NCBI GenBank assembly: GCA_963377175.1
Contig: CAUJNA010001502.1
Coordinates: forward strand, 443,501-507,500
From: Effrenium voratum
Lineage: Eukaryota > Sar > Dinophyceae > Suessiales > Symbiodiniaceae
Direction: 5' to 3'
DNA: 64,000 nt
Shown here: positions 12,801-22,261 of the stretch, piece after piece
How the letters are laid out: each line of letters starts with the position of its first letter
Numbering within the stretch: the first letter of the stretch is position 1
Notes under the pieces: generated by a model
Databases searched by the model: none
What the model was told of the DNA's origin: nothing
What the model saw: only the letters and a program-made list of their open reading frames with translations
Program-made: the position numbers and the translations under genes

Positions 12801-15800
12801 ATGGGGCCATCCGATCACCCGCCACGGCTCGGAGAGTGGCCCCTGGAACCACCCCTTACATTCTCCCTGAAATGCCCAGCCATGGGAGAAAAAAGGCACA
12901 TGGCGCATTTTTTCTGGTTTGAGCTAAAAGGGAAACCCTTCCCCAAAAATAGGGACACCCTTTTCCTGTTGATTGAGTTTAAAGGGGAAACCGTTAAACA
13001 AAAAAATGGATGGAACATGGGCACCACATCGCCCAGCCCCGTGTCTGACTGACCTGCCAAGCGCTTGGCCCCTGGTGCCGCAGCCGCAGCAGCTGGGCGG
13101 CGCCCAGTCCGTAGTCCGCCACGGCGCCCCCCGGCGACGCCAAGCGCACCACCGCCTCGCCGTCGCGCGTCGCTCGCCGTCGAGCGGAGGGCTCGGCGGA
13201 GGAGTCCCCCAGAGCCGTGCGGTTGACGAATCGCGCTTGGAATCCGGATTCCGGGGCGTCATGTTGAAGCGACGGAGACATGGGGCTTCCGTTTCGTCCG
13301 GGGAGGGGGGGGGATGCACTTGAGAAACAGTGACTAGAGCGAAAACACTCCCCCAAACTAGGATGTTGCCTTCAGCCAGAAAGACAAGGGGGGTGGGCGG
13401 CCTTTGATGAGTTTAGTCAAAACCATCAGACGAGTCGACTGGCTTAAATTACAATCCGGCGATGTGGTGGTGTCCCTTTACTTGTGAGGCATGGTGATTA
13501 GGGCTATTAGGCCCCACCCCATGGAGAACAAACCGTTTGTTCTCCATGGGGTGGGGCCTAATAGCCCTAATCACCATGCCTCACAAGTAAAGGGACGCCA
13601 CCACATCGCCATCTGGCAACAAACAAATGGGTTGTAATTAAACCAAGTCCGAATCCATGGACCCCTGTTCACAAAGGAAGACCTAAATTTGCCACAATCA
13701 AAAGCAATATTTACAGCAACTGATAAAAAAGGCATTCACCTTTTACTTCGGTGGGCTGGACATTGGTGAGTGAGCTGCCCAACATGTCTGCACTTTTTGT
13801 TCCTCACTTGTTTGTGGACATGGGTTTGAAAGACAAGAACATGGTACATGCTTGGAGAGGGAACCAAGAATTACGACGTTGAAACAACGGGTGTTCAAAC
13901 CTGTCTAACACAAGGGGGAGGCCCAACCCTTTGGCATAGTTGAATCGAAGGATCAACCCCACGGTTCACGAGTGATTGCATGCTAGCACATTGAAGGGAT
14001 CTATGGACGGTCGATTCGTCGTGAACTCTGGAAGCAACGGACATATTATTGGAAACTCAGCAGCCATGAGCCACTTCTGAGTCAAAGGTGATGGCACAGT
14101 TCTGTTTACCAGTTGGAAAACAAAACTGGTAGGTCCTTAAGGACACCCAGAATTGAGTTGAATTTTGTTTTCCTTTGCAACGGCGAGTCAAATTGGTTTA
14201 CCAGTAGACCAAATTATTCCAAAGGAAAGCCCATGCCCCAAATACATAGATCGATACATAGACATTGACATGCATTGTCTATGCACCAAAACACATACCT
14301 CAGGCCAGTTTGAGTAGTAGTTTCTTGGCTAGAGGTCATTTGGTTCCCTTGAGTTTATGAAAAGTTGGCCGAGGTGAGCTGAGTTTCAGAGGTGCTGATC
14401 CGATGTTTCCTATAGCCGCTAGGCTGACGCGCACGGAGCGCAGCTGGTGAGGGGTAGGACGCTATGGTTTCATGAAGCCACCCATATCATGACTTCCATT
14501 TGCTTCAGCCCCCTGAATAAAAATGTCCAGTAATCAGTGATAAATCCCTTTGTTTAAACCAACAAAGCAAATAAACCATATTCTTGAGCAACTGGAAGAA
14601 GACCAAGGCCCAGTCACACCATCAACAAAAGAAAGGGTCGGTGAGCGCCCAAAACACAACATCCCTGCCGCAGAATTGGAAGAACCCCCTCGCGATTCTT
14701 TTTGAAGACGACAGGCGCCTGGTCATGCGGACTTGAGCAGTGGAGGATGAAAGTGACGATGTCACGCAACTCCTTCAGCCGTGCCAGAGCATGTGGCTGT
14801 GGGTCAAAAAAAGGGTACTTCAAATGGAACCCTGCCTAAAACCTGCGGTCCCCTGGTGGTTTAATTTTGACCCATACCCATGTGAAGTTCAAGGGGTACG
14901 CCACAATGAACTGGGTGGGGTCCTCGAAGCCATCTGAAGGCTGTTTGATTTGATGCAAAGTTGAAAACGGGACGTACATGGTCAATGCTGCCTGTTAGCA
15001 TGAATTACCACCTGCAAGTACATGAAGCATGTAATGCAAGCCTGCGCAACTGCTCAAACAAGTTGAGGTGAAGACTGGGTCTTGCCTCATGGCATCCGGC
15101 ATGAAGCAGAACAAATCCCAAAAGCACTTCCAAAAACACATGCCAAGAACACTGAATAACATGTGCTGCCCATGTGCCGGCCCATCGAAACCAGTGACGA
15201 GCCTCCAGCTGTTTCTTCATGGCATCTGGCCGCACCACTCCTCGCAGTTCGAGTTTTGGCCGGGGGAAGAGCCACATGCGTTTGTCGTGTTGAAACGGCA
15301 ACCCCTGTTTTGGGGTCTTAATTAACTTGCTGCGATACGTAGGGGATGAGGAAATAAACAAGGGAATCCCTTAAAGGAAACCATGGGGACGGCTTATAGG
15401 TGTCATTCCCTTATTCCCTATTGAGCACCAGCAAGTGGAAATCAAACAAATACCGGGGGTCCGCTACAACAATGACACACCTAAGCGGGAGCGTCCTAAA
15501 TCCGATCAATCGTTGAATCATGGGATGTTGTCGCGAAACATGATTTATGCAAAAGCAGCCGGGCTGTGGAACATGAGACTAATGTTCGACAGTAGCAAGG
15601 GGAACCACTATGAATCTGGCAAAAGGATTAAACATTGGCTTCGAGCAACCAAGCCTAATGAGCTCCCCTCTTGCATTGGGGGCCCTCTATTTGTTGGAAA
15701 CGTTCAGATGGTCGCAAATGGTCACCCATCCCAGGCCGCCGTCACAAGCTGACACTAAAACGAGAAAAAGAAACAAAAAAAAGAAAAAAAAACGGGCCTG

Positions 15801-16742
15801 TCTTGGGAAAACAAACTTGTGGCTCCCTGTCCGGGACACAGCCGCATGAAACAGGCTCATACAGCAAAAACATGGGGATGGAATCGCATTCCAGGAAGTG
15901 GATTGGCCAAAACCAGTCCAAACGTTTTAGTTCTGACTGAAATGGTCCAGGCCCAAAACGGTTAACGTCCAGGAACTCGGGGAGTGAGAAATGGAGTGAG
16001 GTTGAAAAGTGATGAATCCCGACTAAAAGGGGACACCGCCTATTAATCAACCAGGATTTTTAATTCGAGGTTAACATTACAGCTACAATTGGGGCAATGT
16101 GCTGGGTTGACGCACACCTCCCGCAGTCCACTCACAAATTTGTCTTTCTCCCTTGTCCAAAAGAAGGCGGTGGGAACATGACGCCTTCGCTCTGCTAACA
16201 GGGCAGGTGACGAGAACATATAAAGCAGCAAGATCAAGCTGGCTGAGAATCAACCAACCTCGGCCATCTCGCTGCAGAGGCACAAGGTTGAAACTGGCTA
16301 TGCTGCGGAGAACCCCCGAAGCAAGGTCTATAATGTGAGGGTATAGAGGTCAAAAGTCAAATTCCGTTGGGGCCCAATTCAGGATCTTGGTCTCATTTCA
16401 GGAGCTCGGTCGCCTGTTGTTTGAGCAAATCTTCCATGGTCCAAACTCCTTCTGTTGGTCTTTGCTGTGACTATTGCAATCCAAGAAGTGGTACTTCTCC
16501 AGGTTTGCTAGAACCCCTTCTGAAAGTTGATCGATCATGCCCTTGACCCCCAAATAACCCGGTGTTTAACCCATGGCACAAATAGCTACTCTTTCCGCAG
16601 GTTCACATGAACAAAAACAACAAACAACACATGATATGCCAGTATTCATGGGGTTTCATCTGGACAAACGTTTTTGTCCATCCGCATCTTTCAGCTGGAT
16701 CTCCTCTTGCGGCGGCGTTACTTCCGGTCACTCGCGAACACG

Positions 16743-16795
<53 letters not shown>

Positions 16796-19700
16796 GGTGC
16801 GTGCGTTCGTGCGTGCATAGGTGGGTGGGTGGGGTGGGTGGGGTGGGTGGGTGTGTGTGTGTGTGTGTCTGTGTGTCTGTGTGTCTGCGTGTCTGTGTGT
16901 CTGTGTGTCTGTGTGTCTGTGTGTCCGTGTCCGTGTCCGTGTCTGTGTCTGTGTCTGTGTCTGTGTCCGTGTCCGTGTCTGTGTCTGTGTCTGTGTCTGT
17001 GTGTGTGTGTGTCTGTGTGTGTGTGTGTGTCTGTGTGTGTGTGTCTGTGTCTGTGTGTGTGCGTGTGTGTCTGTGTGTGTGTGTGTCTGTGTGTGTGTGT
17101 GTGTGTCTGTGTGTGTCTGTGTGTGTGTCTGTGTGTGTGTCTGTGTGTGTGTGTGTGTCTGTGTCTGTGTGTGTGTGTGTCTGTGTGTGTGTCTGTGTGT
17201 GTGTGTCTGTGTGTGTGTGTCTGTGTCTGTGTGTGTGTGTGTGTGTCTGTGTGTGTGTGTGTGTCTGTGTGTGTGTGTGTCTGTGTGTGTGTCTCTGTGT
17301 GTGTCTCTGTGTGTGTGTGTGTGTCTGTGTGTGTCTGTGTGTGTGTGTGTGTGTCTGTGTGTGTCTGTGTGTGTGTGTCTAGGTCCTCTATTAGAGAGGT
17401 TAGAATAAGGGTACCCATTTTTCTGTAGTCTACTTTAGTAGGGGAACCCGGTTCCCCAAAAAAGGGGTGAGAAAGGGCACCTAGCTGAAACACCTAGGTG
17501 TGTGTCTTCCCCAGCCATTCACTTCCGCCGCCGCCGAAGTCCTGCCATGTTCGCCTGGAAGTCGAAGACAAAAGTCTTGGGACGGAGCCGCTCCTTGCGA
17601 CGGGGCCAGCTGAGGCCGCAGAATCTCAGGACACATGCTTCGGAGTAATCTCTGCGTCGAGTTAATCACGCCGTCAAGCTTCTTGAAAGGTATGTCTAGC
17701 ATTGCTTCATTCATTGATTCATTCATGTCAGTCAGTCAGTCAGTCAGTCATTAATTCATTAATTCATTTCATTTCAGTTCATTTCAGTTCATGTCAGTTC
17801 ATGTCATTTGAATTTCATTTGAACTTCATTTCATGTCATTTCATTTCATATCATTTCATGTCATGTCATTTCATTTCATTCATTCAGTCACTCACTCACT
17901 CACATTCAGGCTGCAACAAATATGACCATATTGAACTCAGCTACCCCCTGGTTGCAAGTAACTATACGTCGAAACGGACCCCTAAAGGGGCAGTCATGTC
18001 CCCAAAAGGGGCATTCATCAAGGAGCTCGTGATACCCGGATCTAGCTGGGTAAAAATGTCCCTCGCCATCCAGGCAAGACAGAGGTATACCCACCGCTGA
18101 AAAGCCACATAATGTTACACCTCCTTTATTAATAGTCCCCTCTATTGTAGCATTTTTGTTCGCAATTCAGGATCTTGTGACTGTTTTGGGGTCCTCAATT
18201 GCAGCAATTGTTTCCCCGAAAAGATCCAAACAACTTGTTTGTTTTCTCTCCTGATCTTGTCTGGGACTAAGCCCAGGGAATATGGGCCAAACAAAAGTTG
18301 GGAAATAAATCGAGCAAAACAAACGAGCGAACAAATCCGGGCAAACAGGATTGTTCAAGTGGTCCCCACACCATCAAATTTAAGATAACTTCCTTACAAA
18401 AAAGTGCGGGCAAACAGTCACACAAAGGGGGTTGCCCACGGTGGGCCCGGAGCCTCTTTAAATGTGATTGTTTTGGGGCCCTCTTTAGTGTTTGGGTTGC
18501 TGAATTATTAGACTCAAGCACTAGTCTTTTACTTTTAGGGTGGTTCACCTAACCAAGCTCTCCCCAGCTCAAAGGGTAAATAAAGGCCTTGGATCTAGGA
18601 AGTTCATTTTGCCAGTGGCCCCCAAACCATCAAATTTAAGATAACTTCTTTACAAAAAAGTGCGGGCAAACAGTCACACAAAGGGGGCTGCCCACAAGGG
18701 GCCCTGATCCGCTTTAATGCCAGTGTTTTGGGCTCCTCTTTAATTAGTGTCTAACCTGTTTGGGGGTTGCTGAAGAAAAACGGTCCTTGGCTATACTAAA
18801 GTAGAATTGGCAATGCTAACTTAGGCACTGGGAATCTCAGAGTCAGCCTTCGCAATACTACAGTAGAATTGGCAATACTCAAGTAAGTACTGTCCCTCCC
18901 AGACCCCCACAAACTCGCTTAAAGGGGGTCCCGCTGACTTGTTCCACTCCTAGCGAAGGGGGTGCAAAGAGGGTCCAACATTGCTATACCCCATTTTCTG
19001 TTGGGGTGTGGTTAGGGGACAGTGGAAACCATCTAGCGGTTTGGGGCAAGCTCAACGCTTTCCTTGCTTCAAGGATTCCCAAAAGTCGAACAATTGTTTT
19101 TGCCCCCGCCGGGTAACATCGAGCATCCAAAACCGAAGCATCCTTGGAACAAGACAGCGGTAGGGTTTCCACGATGAAACATAGTTCCCCAGCTTCTCTT
19201 CCAAGTTTCAAAACACCACTCTTCGAAAGATGATTGTCCAAGATGAAAGCCAGTCCTTGCTCTCACTTCCTGCACGTTTTGTTTTTTTCAAAAAAACAAC
19301 ATACAACACCCATGTTGTGTTTGCCACTGCCACTAGCCTCACTAAAATGGCTCCGGTGAAAAAAAAAAACACTTCCTTTTTGCGCTTCAGCCCCAGGAAA
19401 AGTTCGAAGACTTCCAATTAAAACTTCCAGTTAAAATTTTAAGATTTCCAGTTCTAATTGCTAAGATTTCCTTCTAAGTTTCCAACTTCCCAGCCGTGCT
19501 TTCCTCTCTCCCCCAAATCGCGCTCCTGCAAGGAGCTCGCCGCCTCGCCGGCCTGCGTGACAGCTCAAATTCGGTTTCCAACGGTCAAAACGAAGGGAAA
19601 AAGAACAACATATGGCTGTGGCTCAAAAATAGATACGTACATTGGCACCTTGGTCAATGGAAGCAAAGACTAAAACCTGCGTAACCCTGGCTCTTAAATT

Positions 19701-20702
19701 TGAGCCACACCCATATTCAGTTCGGAGAATGGAGACTTGGGTGCTGGCGACCCTCTGCAAAAGGTGTTCAACTTTTTGGTGGGTAAGGGTAAGTTTTAAA
19801 GTCCCAAGATCCACCCAAATAGCCATAAAGGAGAATGGGGCAAGCCCTGCAACAGAGCGTTGACCTTCTTTGCTAAGGCACCTATCCACAAGGCCAAAAG
19901 GCCGACTCGCTTGCCAGTGGTTCTTGTTTGCAGTTCAGCAGCCGAGTAGTCTGACCAACCTGAGGGAAGGTTAATTGTACTAGGTGTCGCTTGTGAACTC
20001 TATGGGATGCATTTGATTGAACCACTCTTGGAGTCGGAGCAAATGGACCAAGGTTAAGAGTCGCAGGCCCCCACAAGTTAGAATAAGGGTACCCCTTGTT
20101 TCTGTAGTCCATTTTAGGGGAACCCTCCCCCAAAAAAGGGGTAAAAGAGCGGGCACCTAGCTGGGGGGACCTAGCACGGAAGGGTGATTCACTTGCCAAC
20201 TTGTGGGACTCCCTGGCACACGACTAGAAAACATGATCCCAGGAAAGCCCTTAAAATCATTAGTTCCCCACCCACAGCGGGACACTTCTTGCCCTTTCGG
20301 CATGGCTTCTTCTTCATCCAACAGGGTTGGATACCATCCCTGTCCTCTATACATCGATTTTAGTCACATTGGCGCTATGTTTCTACCAGAATCAAAGGAC
20401 TTTGATACCGGAAATAGGCCAAATTATGACCCCAGCCACAGAAATATTGGGAACCCTTACCCAAGTTTGGCACCCAAACGAGCCGAAAGGAGCGGTGCGG
20501 TGCGCTGTCCAAATCCAACCAGGCTCCCTCCATTTCGCCTTAACCTCACCCCAAGGGACATAAAAAAAGCCCTTCCTGGGCCGAAAAGGCGACGTTTACA
20601 ACCACCCAAGAGGGGCTTGACCCCACCCAAGCGCCGGTCCTTCAGGGACTCCTGGAGGTCTTTGCCCCGCTGCTGCAAGGCCTCGATGAGTTGCTGCTTC
20701 TC
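6870..20702 (-). CDS. sohB: SohB-like S49 family serine peptidase, 15 joined exons
   Basis: A membrane-associated Ser/Lys peptidase of the SohB/SppA type, acting on peptides or proteins at a membrane; the organelle cannot be told. I joined 15 minus-strand exons, 263 codons without a phase conflict: 20640-20702, 19526-19552, 17555-17593, 14719-14796, 13070-13155, 12768-12795, 12050-12072, 11628-11637, 11193-11238, 10786-10828, 10439-10538, 9556-9627, 8624-8701, 7680-7718, 6870-6926. Landmarks match bacterial SohB in order: [32 protein letters not shown] with the expected nucleophile Ser; [18 protein letters not shown] with the expected catalytic Lys; [21 protein letters not shown] short segment after FVFDFQ (about 6-8 residues in SohB) is missing, so a micro-exon probably lies between 14797 and 17554. 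The two most 5' exons fit by phase and splice sites rather than by similarity. The start codon, any targeting peptide and the last exon were not found; islands at 36-39 kb may hold the start. Donors are mainly GC or GA. Confidence 0.85.
7038..7166. repeat. MITE-like repeat, CTAGGTCC family
   Basis: A diverged copy of about 129 bp. It has the family core GAGAGGTTAGAA, a TTTTAGTA box, and a GAACCCTCCC then AAAAAAGGGGTGAGAAAGGGC block, and ends in ACCTAG. It lies just upstream of the 6870-6926 exon of the S49 peptidase gene. Confidence 0.65.
7502..7650. repeat. MITE-like repeat, CTCACTTC family
   Basis: It begins TTCACTTCTCGAGCG and ends AACTCGGGGAGTGAG, as inverted complements. It contains the GTTATTTACCACT interior shared with the 4.65 kb copy, interrupted by C-rich and A-rich runs at 7565-7615. 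It lies immediately downstream (in gene orientation) of the 7680-7718 exon. Confidence 0.6.
11628..11637 (-). CDS. sohB: Ten-nucleotide micro-exon of the S49 peptidase
   Basis: The minus-strand sequence GATGGCCTGC lies between an acceptor ending CCCAG and a GC donor. With the preceding exon (ending TACAT) and the following one (starting GCGGACACC), it gives the SohB motif GGYMMACADTVV, which directly follows the nucleophile Ser motif. Without these ten bases the frame breaks and the Met-Met-Ala-Cys segment is lost. This supports the exon, though only cDNA would prove it. Confidence 0.7.
12471..12562. repeat. MITE-like repeat, CTCACTTC family
   Basis: It begins CTCACTTCCCGAGTGG and ends ACTCAGGGAGTCAAGG, near-inverted complements, with the family interior GTTTACC and CCATGAACTC. 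It lies within the intron between the 12768-12795 and 12050-12072 exons. Confidence 0.65.
12637..12755. repeat. MITE-like repeat, CTAGGTCC family
   Basis: The copy begins CTAGGTCCTCCAGTA and contains the AAGGGTACC, CTGTAGTCTATTTTAGTAGGGG and CCTCCC/AAAAAAG blocks in family order. It ends near GGGCACCGGGGGAG. It starts within about 12 bp of the GC donor of the 12768-12795 exon. Confidence 0.65.
13458..13610. repeat. Near-perfect 153-bp palindrome
   Basis: Two arms of 76 bp (13458-13533 and 13535-13610) are inverted complements with a single mismatch (GTGTCCC versus the complement of GGGACGC) and a one-base centre. More weakly paired flanks extend it (AAATTACAATCC left, GGTTGTAATT right). It contains no open frame. 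It could fold into a long hairpin or cruciform, or be a recently formed foldback element. Confidence 0.9.
13700..14718. other. Intron sequence without recognised content
   Basis: This is the intron between the 14719-14796 and 13070-13155 exons of the S49 peptidase gene. I see no further gene, strong repeat or RNA feature apart from the palindrome at its lower end. Confidence 0.5.
15888..15990. repeat. MITE-like repeat, CTCACTTC family
   Basis: A diverged 5' end (CGCATTCCAGGAAGTGG) is followed by family interior GTCCAAACGTTTTAG, GGTCCAGGCCCAAA and the intact 3' end GGAACTCGGGGAGTGAG. It sits in the intron upstream of the 14719-14796 exon. Confidence 0.6.
16750..17378. repeat. Long TG/CTGTG simple repeat
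   Basis: About 630 bp of (TG)n interrupted at varying spacing by C (CTGTG, CCGTG) and by GGGTG blocks at 16788-16850. Long open frames on both strands across it encode only Val/Cys/Ser or Thr/His repeats and are artefacts. It lies in an intron of the S49 peptidase gene. Alternating purine-pyrimidine tracts like this can adopt Z-DNA. Confidence 0.95.
17379..17497. repeat. MITE-like repeat, CTAGGTCC family
   Basis: A nearly complete copy, from CTAGGTCCTCTATTAGAGAG to ACACCTAGG. It carries the AATAAGGGTACCC, CTGTAGTCTACTTTAGTAGG and GGGGTGAGAAAGGGCACC blocks. It lies directly against the end of the TG repeat and about 60 bp from the 17555-17593 exon. Confidence 0.75.
17700..17910. repeat. TCAGT and TTCATTTCA simple repeats
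   Basis: Tandem TCAGTCAGT at about 17729-17750 is followed by about 140 bp of degenerate TTCATTTCA/GTCATTTCA units and CACTCACTCAC. Open frames across it are low-complexity artefacts. Confidence 0.85.
18365..18780. repeat. Direct repeat pair, about 145 bp
   Basis: Two copies (about 18365-18505 and 18622-18775) share CCATCAAATTTAAGATAACT, AAAAAAGTGCGGGCAAACAG and TCACACAAAGGGGG. They continue with a similar GCCC..TTTAAT..TGTTTTGGG..TTGCTGAA order. There is no coding content; the pair lies in an intron of the S49 peptidase gene. Confidence 0.8.
20076..20175. repeat. MITE-like repeat, CTAGGTCC family (5' end lost)
   Basis: It starts within the AGTTAGAATAAGGGTACCCC core and runs through CTGTAGTCCATTTTAGG and AAAAAAGGGGTAAAAG. 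It ends CTGGGGGGACCTAGC, the inverted complement of the family start GCTAGGTCCTCCAG. Confidence 0.65.
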
Positions 20703-20759
20703 CTAACCGTGGCCGTTTCAGGAGAGCATCTACCTCCAGCCTGCACCAACGAAGCCACC

Positions 20760-22130
20760 CATATCTAAGCATATCTATATGTATATGCATATATTTGTAT
20801 ATATTTGTGGGTACTATACATATTTATATACATATCTCTACCTCATATGTTGTACAAATATAGTATGCCTGCCATGCTCGGTCGAGTTCTGTGCAAACTT
20901 CATGGGGTCGCAACTCCAGCCACACTTCCAAATGACTCATTCACCAGGGGAGCTTCACTCCATACGCAGAACATGATTGTTTTCTGACTCTTCGCATTTA
21001 GCCTCTTAACTGTAAAATGGCTTGGGCAGAGACCCCAGTTCCCTGTCACAAAAGAGGTAAGCCCTCATTTCAAGAACCCTGAGAGGAAGGGATTCCATGT
21101 CCTTCTTGCCCTCGTCCTGAAGCGCCTCTGATCAGCGCGAAAGCATGAGACCAACTTCCCAAGTCTGATGGACTGTCTCTGTCAAAGTGACACACGCGAA
21201 ACTATCCCTTAGCTTAGGCTGTGGTTAAAGTTTGAAGGGAACCGCAGCCTCCCCCCCCCCCCCTCCCCTAAAATAACGTTGAGACAGAAAAGAGAGTAAC
21301 GTTGAGACAGACTAATCATGTCTTATTTACTGGACCCAAATGCAAATGCCCGACGACAGTACTCGCGGAAACCAGTGTGAGCTGTGGTTCTGTGGTGGGG
21401 GGTGGTTAGGGCTGTTTAGCGTTGTTTAGGGTTGCTTTGTTTCGGGTTGGCTTACGTTTAGTTGAGGGTGGGTTTAGGCCTTGTTTCGGCTTGGCTAAAT
21501 GGTTTCCAGTATATGCTTGCCGGGTTGGCTTGCCCCAAGCACGAGGGTGGCCAGCTCGCCACCAAGAAAAAAACACATTTCATAGGTCCTCCAGTAGAGG
21601 GGTTAGAATAAGGGTGCCCTGTTAGTCGATTTTAGTAGGGAAACTCTCCCCCCAAAAAGGGTGAAAGGGCACCCTCGGACCCTGGAAAAGCCTAGGGGAA
21701 CTACCCGGTAGGGAATCTAATCCGCGTGAGGGGGGTCTCCCAAGCGTCGTTGGAAAGAGGCGGCAAAGAGGCGGCAAAGAGGCACCACACTTTGTAGAAG
21801 AAAATCGTCCAAACCAGCACACACCCCTCTGTCTGCGGATTGGCTTTGGCTTCCATGTGGATGGGAGACCAACGGGTGTAACAGGATATACAACCACGAT
21901 CTAGTCACCATAGTTCTGGAACTGTCCCAGCTTACACGTGGGGAAGCCAGCAAGTCTGCACTCTTAATACTTAATCCACACTTGCTTCGATCAAAGTCAA
22001 AATCGGATACCCTGCTTTAACACCCACCCGTATCGTGGCCCACAACTGATATACAGCGTTTTCTGACTCTGTTCCGGATACAGTCTACCCACGAAAATGC
22101 ACGCCTGCAGCCTCAAAGTTTCCTTCTAAA
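20760..22130. other. No gene; AT tract, C-run and degenerate TTTAGGG-like stretch
   Basis: It holds AT-rich simple sequence at 20765-20860, a C-run at 21253-21270, and a stretch at 21398-21490 with several TTTAGGG/TTTAG-like words. It also holds a copy of the CTAGGTCC repeat at 21583-21676. No coding region is supported. It separates the S49 gene exons from the retroelement complex. Confidence 0.45.
21583..21676. repeat. MITE-like repeat, CTAGGTCC family (shortened)
   Basis: It begins ATAGGTCCTCCAGTAGAGG and contains GGTTAGAATAAGGG, GTCGATTTTAGTAGGG and CCCCCCAAAAAGGGTGAAAG. It ends at GGGCACCCTCGG without a clear 3' terminal repeat. Confidence 0.6.
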
Positions 22131-22261
22131 ATATGTTAAAATCCGCCGACCCCCTGCCTGCAAGGGGAAGGCGCTGGAGGAGTGTTCGTTTAGCGTTGGA
22201 GCGTGACTGTGGCAGCCTTCTCCCTTCCCTTTCGCCCTCGCCCGTTCAGCCCTGTACCTTA

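Noticed and set aside
16573..17493. Long open frames of nearly 300 codons on both strands
   Set aside because: They are translations of the TG/CTGTG repeat (Val-Cys-Ser or Thr-His repeats) with no other protein features.
20760..20860. TATA-type promoter
   Set aside because: AT-rich simple sequence; dinoflagellate promoters have no established TATA box and no transcript start is implied here.
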